Notes under the pieces: model-generated
Told to the model about the DNA's origin: nothing
The model's database searches: none
What the model saw: the letters and a program-made list of their open reading frames with translations, nothing else
DNA from: JAUIKM01 sp964445695
GTDB lineage: Bacteria > Bacteroidota > Ignavibacteria > Kapaibacteriales > UBA7675
DNA length: 64,000 bases
Assembly (NCBI GenBank): GCA_964445695.1
Contig: CAYULF010000015.1
Span: forward strand, 81,994-145,993
Direction: 5' to 3'
Translations under genes and position numbers: made by a program
Part shown: positions 17,061-26,400 of the stretch, piece after piece
Layout: the number at the start of each line of letters is the position of its first letter
Numbering within the stretch: position 1 is the stretch's first letter

Positions 17061-17861
17061 ATGCCGTTTGCATGCCGGTTGTGCGGTTCCGCCGACCATT
17101 TAAAACTGTATTATACGCAGGGCGCGCAGCGCCAGTACCACTTCTACCGCTGCGGCGAGTGCGGCCTGGTCAACTACGACCTGAGCGGCGGTTTGAACCA
17201 GGAAAAGTACGCCGACGTCTGGCCCGATCCGTTTGACTCCAATTCCAAAACAAATCGCACGCAGGCGGCCAGCTCCGAGTGGCTGCAGCGCTATGTGGAA
17301 CCACCCGCGCGCGTGCTGGATATCGGCTGCGGCAACGGGCGCCTGCTCTACCTGCTGCGCGAAGCCGGCTTTGCCGTGCGCGGTCTTGAGCTTTCGCCTT
17401 TTCTTGCAGAGAACATCAAACGGGAGCTGGACATCGAGGTGGACGTCGCCGATTTTCAGCAGTTTCACACCTCGGGCGAGCGCTTTGATGTCGTCATTCT
17501 GCGGCACGTACTGGAGCATCTTTCCGACGGCGGCAGCGCCCTGCGATCGATCAACGATCTTTTGGTCGACGGCGGCATTGCTCTGCTGGAATTTCCCAAT
17601 ATTGAAGCGCTTGACCTGAAATTCAAACGCCTGCTGGCACGGCTGCGCATCCATCGCAAATCCTGGCCCGCCGACTACGTTCCGGGGCACTGCAACGAGT
17701 ATTCACTGCGGCCTTTCAGCCGCATGGCGCGTGAGTGCGGATTTGAACTGCTGCGCTGGCAGACGTATTCCAACAAGGGCGGCGACGCCGGCCTCGTGCA
17801 AAAGTTTAACATGGGCAACAAGGCGCGCGTGCTCATCCGCAAGCGATCGGCCGCTGTCTGA
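17061..17861 (+). CDS. Zinc-ribbon plus class I SAM-dependent methyltransferase
   Basis: 266 residues. The N-terminus carries a zinc-ribbon-like C5-x2-C8 and C31-x2-C34 set. A Methyltransf_23-type domain follows with motif I VLDIGCGNGRLLYLL and post-motif VVILRHVLEHLSDGGSALR. This layout is common among methyltransferases linked to cell-surface glycan synthesis, but no glycan genes sit alongside. ATG at 17061 has GGAGGGAGGGG before it, better than the upstream ATG at 17043. Cytoplasmic, monocistronic. Confidence 0.88.
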   Translation: MPFACRLCGSADHLKLYYTQGAQRQYHFYRCGECGLVNYDLSGGLNQEKYADVWPDPFDSNSKTNRTQAASSEWLQRYVEPPARVLDIGCGNGRLLYLLREAGFAVRGLELSPFLAENIKRELDIEVDVADFQQFHTSGERFDVVILRHVLEHLSDGGSALRSINDLLVDGGIALLEFPNIEALDLKFKRLLARLRIHRKSWPADYVPGHCNEYSLRPFSRMARECGFELLRWQTYSNKGGDAGLVQKFNMGNKARVLIRKRSAAV

Positions 17862-17999
17862 GCGGAGTGTTTAACTCCAGAAGCAATGACGGTGCGGTCG
17901 GCTAATCGGGAATATGTTTAACTGCCGATGTTTTGTAACAGTGGGTTGGTCGATCGCGGAAAGGCGCTGTGACGACCCTACCGAATGCAGCGAAAAACT

Positions 18000-18584
18000 A
18001 TGCACATACTTGAGACGGAGCGGCTGTACATGCGGCCGTTTGTGCACGACGACGTCGACACAATGCAAACGGTGTTCAACGACGAGCTGGCTCTGAAGTT
18101 TTACCCGCGCATGGCGGACCCGCGCATGGTGGCCGGCTGGGTTATCCGCTGGCGTGACGTGTTCAAACGCGACGGCGTCAGCCTGCTGGCTTTGTGCCTT
18201 AAATCCAACGATGAACTGATCGGCGACTGCGGCCTGGTGTGGCAGGATATTGACGAGGGCCGTCGGCTCGAAATCGGTTATCACGTCGCCGCTCAACACA
18301 GACGCCGCGGGTATGCACGCGAAGCCGCCGCAGCCTGCCGCAATCACGCTTTTGAACAATTGCGCGAGGAGCGCGTCATCTCTATCGTCGCTCCCGAAAA
18401 CGTCGCGTCGCGCGCTGTTGCCGCCGGCATTCACTGCAACGTGCGCACCGGCTACAAACGGCCGGGTAAAACCAGATTGATATTCTGGACCGATAGAGCG
18501 GACTGCGAGAAGCTGGACGGAACAGAGTACTTTAATCCACCTGCGACCTTGCCCACTGATGGCGGCCGCGATGGGGCGTCCTGA
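18000..18584 (+). CDS. GNAT-family N-acetyltransferase (RimJ/RimL type)
   Basis: About 194 residues. ILETERLYMRPFVHDDVDTM is the usual opening of RimJ/RimL-like GNATs. The acetyl-CoA loop is seen in EIGYHVAAQHRRRGYAREAA, with the Q/R-x-x-G-Y/x pattern. Likely acetylates a small molecule or protein N-terminus; target unknown. ATG at 18000 is preferred; 17985 is the alternative. The C-terminal ~25 residues look disordered. Confidence 0.85.
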   Translation: MHILETERLYMRPFVHDDVDTMQTVFNDELALKFYPRMADPRMVAGWVIRWRDVFKRDGVSLLALCLKSNDELIGDCGLVWQDIDEGRRLEIGYHVAAQHRRRGYAREAAAACRNHAFEQLREERVISIVAPENVASRAVAAGIHCNVRTGYKRPGKTRLIFWTDRADCEKLDGTEYFNPPATLPTDGGRDGAS

Positions 18585-19137
18585 GCGCCTGCGCACTTAC
18601 ACGGTTCATTGCCACATTCTGATTCTGTACTGCGTTTGCCGCCCTTTAAAACAGTGTTTAAATAAAATATTTGCATTGACTAAGTTGTTGTGCTATATTT
18701 TTAGCGTTCGTTAAAAGAAGGTGTTTCACTGTCGATACCGGCCTTCGCAAGCGAGCTCCACTGTCGTTCATCTCAGGTGCATTCCCGCGAAACAGCGTTC
18801 TCTCGGCCCACGCTGCCGTATCCTCTGCATTGTACTGTGTTTAAACGGAACCGTCTTTAGTCCGCTCCGCTGTTTAACTGCGGCCGGCTGAAGCACGGTC
18901 GTCTTGACTGTTGACTGTACTGATTCTGTCGATCTGCTCTGTGCCCAATGAAAAGCCGATGTTTTATCGGCTTGCAGATACTCCTGCAGGATGCCCATAA
19001 CTACCGACCCGACATGCCCCCGCATGCCGGCTGATGCCGTCTGCCCACAACGACGGCGACGGGCTCTGTGCCGCGTCCCGTCTGCTATACATTCATTGTT
19101 CTCTTTTGTATTAACCACATTTACAGGAATGTAAACT
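18585..19137. other. Long leader/promoter region of the first small exported paralog
   Basis: No gene supported. Contains a promoter-like pair at 18671-18699, then about 430 bp with no coding signal, ending in ACAGGAAT just before the ATG at 19138. Confidence 0.55.
18671..18699 (+). promoter_or_regulatory. Predicted promoter of exported paralog 1
   Basis: TTGCAT (18671-18676), 17-bp spacer, TATATT (18694-18699). Same boxes and spacing as those before paralogs 2 and 3. Confidence 0.55.
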
Positions 19138-19713
19138 ATGTTACGCATTGTTGTTTCTGCTTTGAGCCTGGTGGCTTGTATCTTTGCGTTCAGCGCCAAT
19201 ACGTCATTCATCAACGCCGGTACGCCCCCGCCTTGTCAGTTTAACTGTGACGGCAGCGGCCGCTGTACGCTGTTTGTCGACGGCATGGAAGTAGTTGTCG
19301 CAGGAGTTAACAGTATGGAAGGCGATCCGATTCAGAACGTTGACGCTGAAAACAAAAAGGTGCCTGTCATCTGCAAAGACTTCAACTTCAACAACCAAAA
19401 CAATACCTACCAGGGCCGCGCATCGAATACGGCCGGCGCGGACTCGCGTGTAGAACTTCACAGCCGGCAAGTTGGCGGCGTACCGTTTTATCCGGCCGAC
19501 GCGACAGTGTATTCGTATGTGGACATCGAACTGAACGGCCAGCAGTACACCAGCGTCGAGCCGATCGTGCTGACATCCACGTCCGGGCTGAAAGCGTGGC
19601 CGAGCCAGGACTTTGTCGACTATGAGGTAACGGAAGACGTGGAATTCATCGGCGCAGTGGATAATCTTACGATTAAGGCCGGCAGCACAGTTACGATGCG
19701 TGAGGCACAGTAA
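19138..19713 (+). CDS. Small exported Cys-containing protein, paralog 1
   Basis: 191 residues. Signal peptide at about 1-27 (LRIVVSALSLVACIFAFSAN). The mature N-terminus has PCQFNCDGSGRCTLFVDG, then VVVAGVNSMEGDP; the later segments GVPFYPADATVYSYVDIELN and a C-terminal AGSTVTMREAQ are shared with the two following genes. This is the most diverged of the three. No T9SS sorting domain and no recognised family. Conserved ribosome-binding site ACAGGAAT. Likely periplasmic or surface-located; function unknown. Confidence 0.8.
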   Translation: MLRIVVSALSLVACIFAFSANTSFINAGTPPPCQFNCDGSGRCTLFVDGMEVVVAGVNSMEGDPIQNVDAENKKVPVICKDFNFNNQNNTYQGRASNTAGADSRVELHSRQVGGVPFYPADATVYSYVDIELNGQQYTSVEPIVLTSTSGLKAWPSQDFVDYEVTEDVEFIGAVDNLTIKAGSTVTMREAQ

Positions 19714-20339
19714 TCTCTGTTTGTTTTGGCTCCGATGACATGCAGATGCACGTTGCCTGTGTATCTGGTTGGAAAACGCCCGCCGCGGCACGCCAAATGT
19801 GCTGCTGCGGGTGTTTTGCGCCGGCCGAAAGCGGGACTCCGCAACGGCATGCAGATAGTGTTGGGCTATCAACCTTTCTGGCCGTTTTGTCCGCCGCATG
19901 CCGGAGTTAATTTGAATATGAAATTTACCGTGAATTCTCAGAAAGCACTTGCACACGTTGGGGTGATATTATATATTGCGCCGCGTTAACTGCCAACGTC
20001 TCTCCTGCAATACACGTAAATATTCCACGTGTGTTCAGCCGGCTGTCCCGGCGCTGCCAACGCGGGACCAGCACTTGCCACGAAGTGAGCGGGAGAGTCA
20101 TATTAACCAGATTGAAAACAACAATATCCGTCGAATAATTTGTCCCGGACATACCAGGCCTGTACACTTGTCAAGCGCGTACCTTAGTCAATAAGGCACT
20201 CGGGACAGTACCGATATTCGGCTTTTCAGACAATCTACCAGCCCACCAATGGATACCCAGGCGATGCGCACGTCTTTGAATCCACAGATTGATTATTGCC
20301 ATTATTTGATTTGTTAACTCTACCTACAGGAATTCTACT
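19714..20339. other. Intergenic region between exported paralogs 1 and 2
   Basis: No gene supported. Contains the predicted promoter at 19949-19977 and roughly 355 bp of untranslated leader ending in ACAGGAATTC before the ATG at 20340. Confidence 0.55.
19949..19977 (+). promoter_or_regulatory. Predicted promoter of exported paralog 2
   Basis: TTGCAC (19949-19954), 17-bp spacer, TATATT (19972-19977), followed by GCGCCGCG. The distance to its ATG is the same as for paralog 3 (about 363 bp). Confidence 0.55.
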
Positions 20340-20906
20340 ATGTTGCGAAACGTCATTTCCGGCCTCGGCGCTCTTGCGCTGATGCTTGCATTTAGCTACA
20401 GCGTCAACGCTCAAGCGCTGTGCGACTACGATTGTGAAGGCTCGACTCTTTGTGAAGTCATCATCGACGGCGTACCCGTGATCATGGGCGGCGTTAACTT
20501 CATGGACGGCACGGATCCGGTTGATACCGCGCCGAACGAAAAAGAGGTTAAAATCAAGTGCAAAGAGCTGCAACTGCGCGACGAAAACAACCAGAACAAA
20601 GGTACGGCAACGAACGACGAGAATCAGGAATCCAATATCACGATTACCAGCAACAGCAGCTCCGGCGTACCTTTCTACCCGGCTTCCGCCGTTGTTAAAT
20701 CGCACATCAAACTCGAACTCAATGGCCGCAAATACTTCAGCCGCGAGCCGCTGGTCCTGAAGTCGGTCGACAGAATTCGCTCCTGGCCGTCGGAAGAAGC
20801 CGTTGAATACGAACTGGTCGAAGATGTTACGCTCGTCAACCAGAACGGAACGAGCAAAGTGACCTTCCAGGCCGGCAGCACGGCGACGATGAAAGCCCGT
20901 CAATAA
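20340..20906 (+). CDS. Small exported Cys-containing protein, paralog 2
   Basis: 188 residues, signal peptide about 1-24 ending VNAQ. The mature N-terminus has LCDYDCEGSTLCEVIIDG, then PVIMGGVNFMDGTDP; a fourth Cys is in IKCKELQL. Later blocks GVPFYPASAVVKSHIKLELN, LVLKSVDRIRSWPSEEAVEY and AGSTATMKARQ are near-identical in paralog 3. Probably beta-rich and exported. No homologous family that I can name. A strong hairpin terminator follows at 20963, so it is its own transcription unit. Confidence 0.85.
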   Translation: MLRNVISGLGALALMLAFSYSVNAQALCDYDCEGSTLCEVIIDGVPVIMGGVNFMDGTDPVDTAPNEKEVKIKCKELQLRDENNQNKGTATNDENQESNITITSNSSSGVPFYPASAVVKSHIKLELNGRKYFSREPLVLKSVDRIRSWPSEEAVEYELVEDVTLVNQNGTSKVTFQAGSTATMKARQ

Positions 20907-20962
20907 ACCTTCCGCCTGATAAAACACAGCCATGTGTTTAAAAGGCCTTACAACATGACGCG

Positions 20963-20986
20963 CCCCGGCGGACATATCCGCCGGGG
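20963..20986 (+). terminator. Hairpin terminator after exported paralog 2
   Basis: Perfect stem CCCCGGCGGA / TCCGCCGGGG with a CATA loop, followed by TTCATTTGTTT. Confidence 0.8.
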
Positions 20987-21098
20987 TTCATTTGTTTCCG
21001 GTCGCGCCGAAGAGTGCGCGCGCCGTTGTTTACAATGAGTCGGATTTACAGCCCGGTCACTCAACTTGAAAAATTTTAAAGAGTATTTAAACAAACAG

Positions 21099-21127
21099 TT
21101 GCACCGTTTGTGCCCGAACGCTATATT
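21099..21127 (+). promoter_or_regulatory. Predicted promoter of exported paralog 3
   Basis: TTGCAC (21099-21104), 17-bp spacer, TATATT (21122-21127), followed by GCGGCGCG, echoing the GCGCCGCG after the paralog 2 box. Confidence 0.55.
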
Positions 21128-21489
21128 GCGGCGCGATTGTGAAACTGCCTCGTTCTTTAACCGCAACCGCTTGAAGCTACGTCACTTTCAATCGGCGATG
21201 TGAACCACAGGTATGCTGCCACCTGCCTGTGAACAATGTCCGATCGCTGGAAGTGAAAAGTCGTTCCGAATCCCATGCCCGGAGCCGGGAACCAAAAACA
21301 CCGTGTTTTGAGTCGCTGTTTAAATGCGGCGATGCTGCCTGGAGTGACAATTCCACACACGGACTGAAACTACAACAGAAAATTTTTCAGCCCACGCGTG
21401 CGGCGGGGATGATGCGCACATCCTTGCACACCATACTTTTAGTGTACCATTTGGTTTTTAATCCACTTCAATTACACAGGAATCGTACT

Positions 21490-22059
21490 ATGTTACGCAA
21501 TGTTTTGAGCGGCCTTTCCGCTGCTGCCCTTGTCTTTGCTTTTACGGCTAATGTTAATGCCCAGGACCTTTGCGACTATGACTGCGAAGGCTCCACGCTG
21601 TGCGAAGTTGTGATCGACGGTGTGACCGTGGTCATGGGCGGTGTTAACTTCATGGACGGCAGCGATCCGAAAGATGTATCGGACACCGAGAAAGTCGTCA
21701 CGATCAAGTGCAAAGAGCTTAACGTGGAAGACCGCGAAAAGAAAAACAAGGGTACGGCCACCAACGACGAAGATCAGGAAAGCACGATTACGCTGACGAG
21801 CAACAGTGCCGACGGTGTGCCTTTCTACCCGGCTTCCGCCGTTGTGAAGTCCTTCGTTCGCCTTGAAATGAACGGTAAAAAATACTCGACCAAGGATCCG
21901 CTGGTTCTGAAGTCGGTGGACAAAATCCGTTCGTGGCCGTCGGAAGACGCCGTAGAATACGAACTGGCCAAAGACGTTACGTTCACGACGAACGACGCTA
22001 CGGACAGCCGCATCACTTTCACGGCCGGCAGCACGGCGACGATGAAAGCATCGCAATAA
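21490..22059 (+). CDS. Small exported Cys-containing protein, paralog 3
   Basis: 189 residues, signal peptide about 1-24 (MLRNVLSGLSAAALVFAF, then VNAQ). Strongly similar to paralog 2 along its whole length, with LCDYDCEGSTLCEVVIDG, MGGVNFMDGSDP, GTATNDEDQEST, GVPFYPASAVVKSFVRLEMN and AGSTATMKASQ. ATG at 21490 is the homologous start; the longer open frame from 21229 is leader sequence. The region between the conserved blocks (residues ~65-85) varies most and is rich in charged residues. A 12-bp hairpin terminator follows. Function unknown. Confidence 0.85.
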   Translation: MLRNVLSGLSAAALVFAFTANVNAQDLCDYDCEGSTLCEVVIDGVTVVMGGVNFMDGSDPKDVSDTEKVVTIKCKELNVEDREKKNKGTATNDEDQESTITLTSNSADGVPFYPASAVVKSFVRLEMNGKKYSTKDPLVLKSVDKIRSWPSEDAVEYELAKDVTFTTNDATDSRITFTAGSTATMKASQ

Positions 22060-22096
22060 TTCCATCGGAATATTCCGACCGGAATTGGCAGATAAA

Positions 22097-22130
22097 ACAA
22101 AACCCCGCAGGTGTTCCGGCGGGGTTTTGT
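22097..22130 (+). terminator. Hairpin terminator after exported paralog 3
   Basis: Perfect 12-bp stem ACAAAACCCCGC / GCGGGGTTTTGT with a 10-nt loop, followed by TGTTTT. Confidence 0.88.
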
Positions 22131-22185
22131 TGTTTTACGACCTACAACACACATGTGCGCGCAGCTTCATGTGTTCACAGAAGCA

Positions 22186-22689
22186 CTACATCGAATTTTC
22201 GTCGGCGGTCGGGCCGTACACCTGGGGCAGCGCAATGTTGTTGAGGCGCAGGTACATCCCCAGTTGTGCGCGGTGGTGAATCATGTGATTCATCACAAAC
22301 GAGCGCAGCACGGCCGCTTTGGGCATCGTGAATTTTACCGCGCCGTCCGCTTTCAGGCTCCACGGCTGCATCATCACCGCGTCGTCGGCGCCGGCAATTG
22401 CCTCGCGCGCATCCGCAGCACTCTTGTCAAACATCGCCAGGACCTCAGCTTTGTTTGCAGCTTTGGCCGGCGGCGGATTATTCGGATCCGTAACGTCGTA
22501 GTGGTCGCCATGCACCGTCATGACGCCCCACAACGGCAGCGTGGCGACGTGTGTCGCAAGATCGCCCATCGAATAGGATTTTTCGTGCGGTTTCCAGCTG
22601 AATTTTTCATCGTCAATGCGCTCGAGAATCTTGCGCGTGCTTGCCATTTCCATGTCGTACTCAGGCAGCAGAGCTTCGCTTATAGCCAT
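22186..22689 (-). CDS. DinB-family protein
   Basis: 167 residues, four-helix DinB/YfiT-like metal-binding bundle. Family features: KFSWKPHEKSYSMGDLATHV near residues 30-49 (first His ligand) and the C-terminal pair in MNHMIHHRAQLGMYLRLNN. Members are thiol or other transferases, or of unknown function; substrate cannot be assigned. Converges with paralog 3. Monocistronic. Confidence 0.88.
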   Translation of the reverse strand: MAISEALLPEYDMEMASTRKILERIDDEKFSWKPHEKSYSMGDLATHVATLPLWGVMTVHGDHYDVTDPNNPPPAKAANKAEVLAMFDKSAADAREAIAGADDAVMMQPWSLKADGAVKFTMPKAAVLRSFVMNHMIHHRAQLGMYLRLNNIALPQVYGPTADENSM

Positions 22690-23418
22690 TCTGACCAGCT
22701 CCGGTAAAGGATTTTAAGGACTGTTTGGTGGTACGGTCGGACGCTTTGCGGCATTCGAACCAACCCGTTCTGCAAATTTGATAAAACCCGATCAATCAAA
22801 CTAATCTTCCCGCCGCGCTTTTTTGCATCGCTGCCGATCACCCTGACCAGCTTCGCGCTTCCCGCTTGCTTTTCCAATCCCTTCCTGTTAGTCCTGCAGA
22901 TTCCGGTCCCGTGTCCTGCAGCCGGCTCGCAGCCTTCCAGCCTGGAACTGCGGGACAAACAAAAGTCGGCTGTTGCTGTCGTGCCGGGGAGCGCGCAGGT
23001 AAGGATTACTTAAACAAGTGGCAATCCCGCCCCGCCGGCCAGGGGACGCGTCGGTCGACCAGCTTCAGTGAAAGCTCGGCAACAGACTCGATCATTCGTT
23101 GCCGTGCCAAAAGATAATTCTTGTTTTTGTGCACAGTTTGATTGTACATTCTTGCCGGCCCCGAAATCGCCGCGTCGGGACAATCTGTTCACGATCAAAG
23201 ATTTCAAGAAACAGCGCAGTTGAAGTGAACGCTGCGCCGTTGCCATTCTCTCTTGCTGCCGTTTGTCCGGTATTTATCACTGTCCGCGTTTATCCTCGGG
23301 CTGCAACCTCCGACCGGTTTAAACGGAATCGCTGCCGCTAATCAACACAATTTGTAGGTCGCCTTAAACAGGCGATTTCACCATTCGGACCGCACCAGGC
23401 GCGTCCCCAGGGAGAGCT
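22690..23418. other. Intergenic region upstream of the giant metalloprotease
   Basis: No gene supported. Contains a short repeat copy at 22951-22980. TTGTTT and TACATT 18 bp apart near 23120-23150 are a weak candidate promoter for the gene at 23419. Confidence 0.4.
22951..22980 (+). repeat. Short copy of the interspersed repeat
   Basis: Reads GGGACAAACAAAAGTCGGCT, matching the core of the family. Confidence 0.55.
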
Positions 23419-26400
23419 ATGTCCCGTTTAACCCACCTCCTGATTGCTTGTGCCGTTCTGTTAAACTCACACGTCCTGTTGGCGCAGTATCAGCCGCATG
23501 CCGACGATGCAGCCAAATCAAAGGCGATACATTCACATTCCCCGATTTCACACGGGGGGAGCGCTACGAAGTACGGCGAGGGGCTGTTCCGGCAACTGGA
23601 ACGTCCGGCAGCGGCAACGCAAGCCGTACCCCTCTACGCGGCCTTTTTTACGATGAGCGCCGTCGAATTTGACGAGTTCGACTCGCGTCCGGCCGTGGAT
23701 GTCTACCTGAAAAATTTTGAATTGTCGCCCGGTCATGCCGTTAACCTGCAGCTGCGGACGTTTAATCTACTGGCCGCCGATACCCGCGTGGTGGCGGGAA
23801 CGGCCGACGGCGATGTGCCGATTAAACACGACCGCGCCCTTTTTATGGCCGGCGTAGTTGAAGGGTATCCGGGTTCCTTTGTGTACCTGTCAGTCTTTCC
23901 GGAATACACACTTGGCTACGTCGAGTTTGACGACGAAGCCAAAGGAATCTACGAGCGCTACGTGATAGGGCCGCTGGACCACACGCCCGGCCACCAATCC
24001 GTGATGGCGGTCTGCTCTGAAAAATATCTCGACCTTGACAATCACGAACACGACGACCACTTCTGCACCACGAACGACGAGCCCATGAACGAAGGTCGTT
24101 TTGAACAGTTGTTAACCGAGTACGGGGGAGCGACGCACAAACACGGATCGGACAAAATCCAGATCGACGAAACGCCGCTGGACGTCCCCGTCGCGATCGA
24201 GTGCGACAACGAATACTACAACGATCACCAGCAAAATATCTCGCGCACGGTTAACTACTCGCTCTCCGTGATGGGCGCCTGCTCGGCCGTATACAGCCGC
24301 GACCTGAACGTCCTGTTAACCGTTCCCTACATTCGCGTCTGGACGACCGAGGATCCATTCCCCGGAACGAATACTTCCGCCGGCCTGAGCGAAGTGCGCA
24401 GTTATTGGAATGCCAATATGGGGTACGTTGAGCGCGCTCTGGTGCATCTGTTCAGCGGTGCTTTCGGCGGCGGCCGCGCGTATATCGGCGGCCTGTGCAA
24501 TACGGTGCAGTACGCCGTCAGCGGTGTTAACTATCTGTCGACCTATCCGCCGACGGGTTATCTCTACGACATTTATCTGGTCTCACATGAAACGGGCCAC
24601 AACTTCGCGGCCAACCACACACAGAACTGTTTCTGGAATCCGCCGGTTGACTCATGTTCGCTGGGCGGCGGCGGCACGTCCTGTTTAACCGCGCCCAACA
24701 TGCGCCTCGGCACGGTAATGAGTTACTGTAATCCGCGTCGCAATCACTTTCACCCGCGCGTGTCAACCTACATGCGCAATTACACCGAGGGCCGCGCCTG
24801 CGTGCACCCCGTGGCCGACGCTTATGCCGACGATCTGGAAGTGACGGCCATGAGTTTTCCGGCCAACGGCGGCATCTACGGCAGCCTTGCGTCGGTGACT
24901 CCCACGGCCCGCTTCCGCAATGCCGGCAGCAACAACCAGAGCAATATCACCGTGCGCTACGACATCCGCGAGAGCACGACCAATACTGTTGTCGCCACCA
25001 GCACGCAGCTTATTAACACGCTGAACGCCGGCGCTGAAACGGACGTTGTGTTTTCCGCTCTGTCGCTCACGACACCCGGCACGTATGACGGGGTGGCGAC
25101 CATTGAGCTGGCCGGCGATGAAAACGAACTTAACAACATATTTTCGCGACCCTTCCAGATTATCCCGACGCTTGCCGGCGCGGTAACGCTTAACTATCCC
25201 AACGGCGGTGATACGCTCTGCGCCGACACAACGATTAACATCACCTGGACCATCAGCGGCAGCATCAGTTTTGTGCGCATCGAGTGGACGCCGGACGACG
25301 GCGAAACCTGGTACGACGTCATCTCCAAAACCGACGCGGGAACGGGCTCGTACGCCTGGGTCGTGCCGACGTTTACGACCGACGAGGCACGCGTGCGCGT
25401 GATGAACTGGGAGAATTCCGCCGTGGTCGATCAGAGTGCCGGTAATTTCAGCATTATCGGTAAGTACGACGCGCAGCCGGTCGAGTACACCATCCCCGCG
25501 CCGAACACGGCCCTGCATTCGCCTTTCCGTCCGACGGTGAGCGTGCGCAACAACGGCACGCAGCAGTTAACCGACGTGCCGCTGCGCGTGCGCATTCGTC
25601 ACCGCGTGCTCAACCATGACGTCTACGAGCGCACCTTGACATTGTCGGACCTTGCGCCGGGTGAAAGTAAAACAGTTGTGTTCCCCAAAGCGACGGGTTT
25701 CCCGATTGCGAGCGGCGCGAACTACAACGAGTTTTCAATCTTCACAACCGTGCTCGACGATCAGGACACCGAGCCCTGGAACGACTCGCTCTCGCGGTAT
25801 TTTGACATCAGCAACGACAACCCGATCGTCGAAGCGGGCAATTATCACAGCATGGCCATTCTGCCGTCCGACGGTTCGGTCTGGGCCTGGGGGCACAATT
25901 TCTACGGTCAGCTCGGCAATGCGGCCTACGGCGCGCGTTCGCGGCCCGTCCGCATGTTAAACGTCAGCGGCGCGGTGGAGCTGGCCGGAGGTGCGTATAC
26001 GTCCTATGTTTTGTTAAACGACGGTACCGTCTGGTCATGCGGTTATGGCTACTACGGCCAGCTCGGCACCGGTACGGTCTGGGACCGCAATGAACTCGAG
26101 GAAATCACCGCGCTGTCCGACATCACTACGATTGCCGCGGGGCGTTTTCACGCGTTTGCGCTTGAAAACGACGGCACGGTCTGGGCCTGGGGCCGCAACG
26201 GCGACGGTCAACTGGGCGACGGAACAATAACGCAGCGCGACATGCCCGTTCAGGTTAACATCAGCGACGTCGTCATGCTCGCCGCCGGCGAGTCCCACAC
26301 GCTGGCATTAAAAGCCGACGGCACGGTCTGGGCCTGGGGCGCCAATGCCAATGGACAATTGGGCATACCGTTGCTTTCCGGCAGCCGCGTGCCCGTGCAG

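Larger units (their letters stand above)
20907..21489. other. Intergenic region between exported paralogs 2 and 3
   Basis: No gene supported. Holds the terminator of paralog 2, the predicted promoter of paralog 3 (21099-21127), and about 355 bp of leader ending ACAGGAATCG. Confidence 0.55.
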
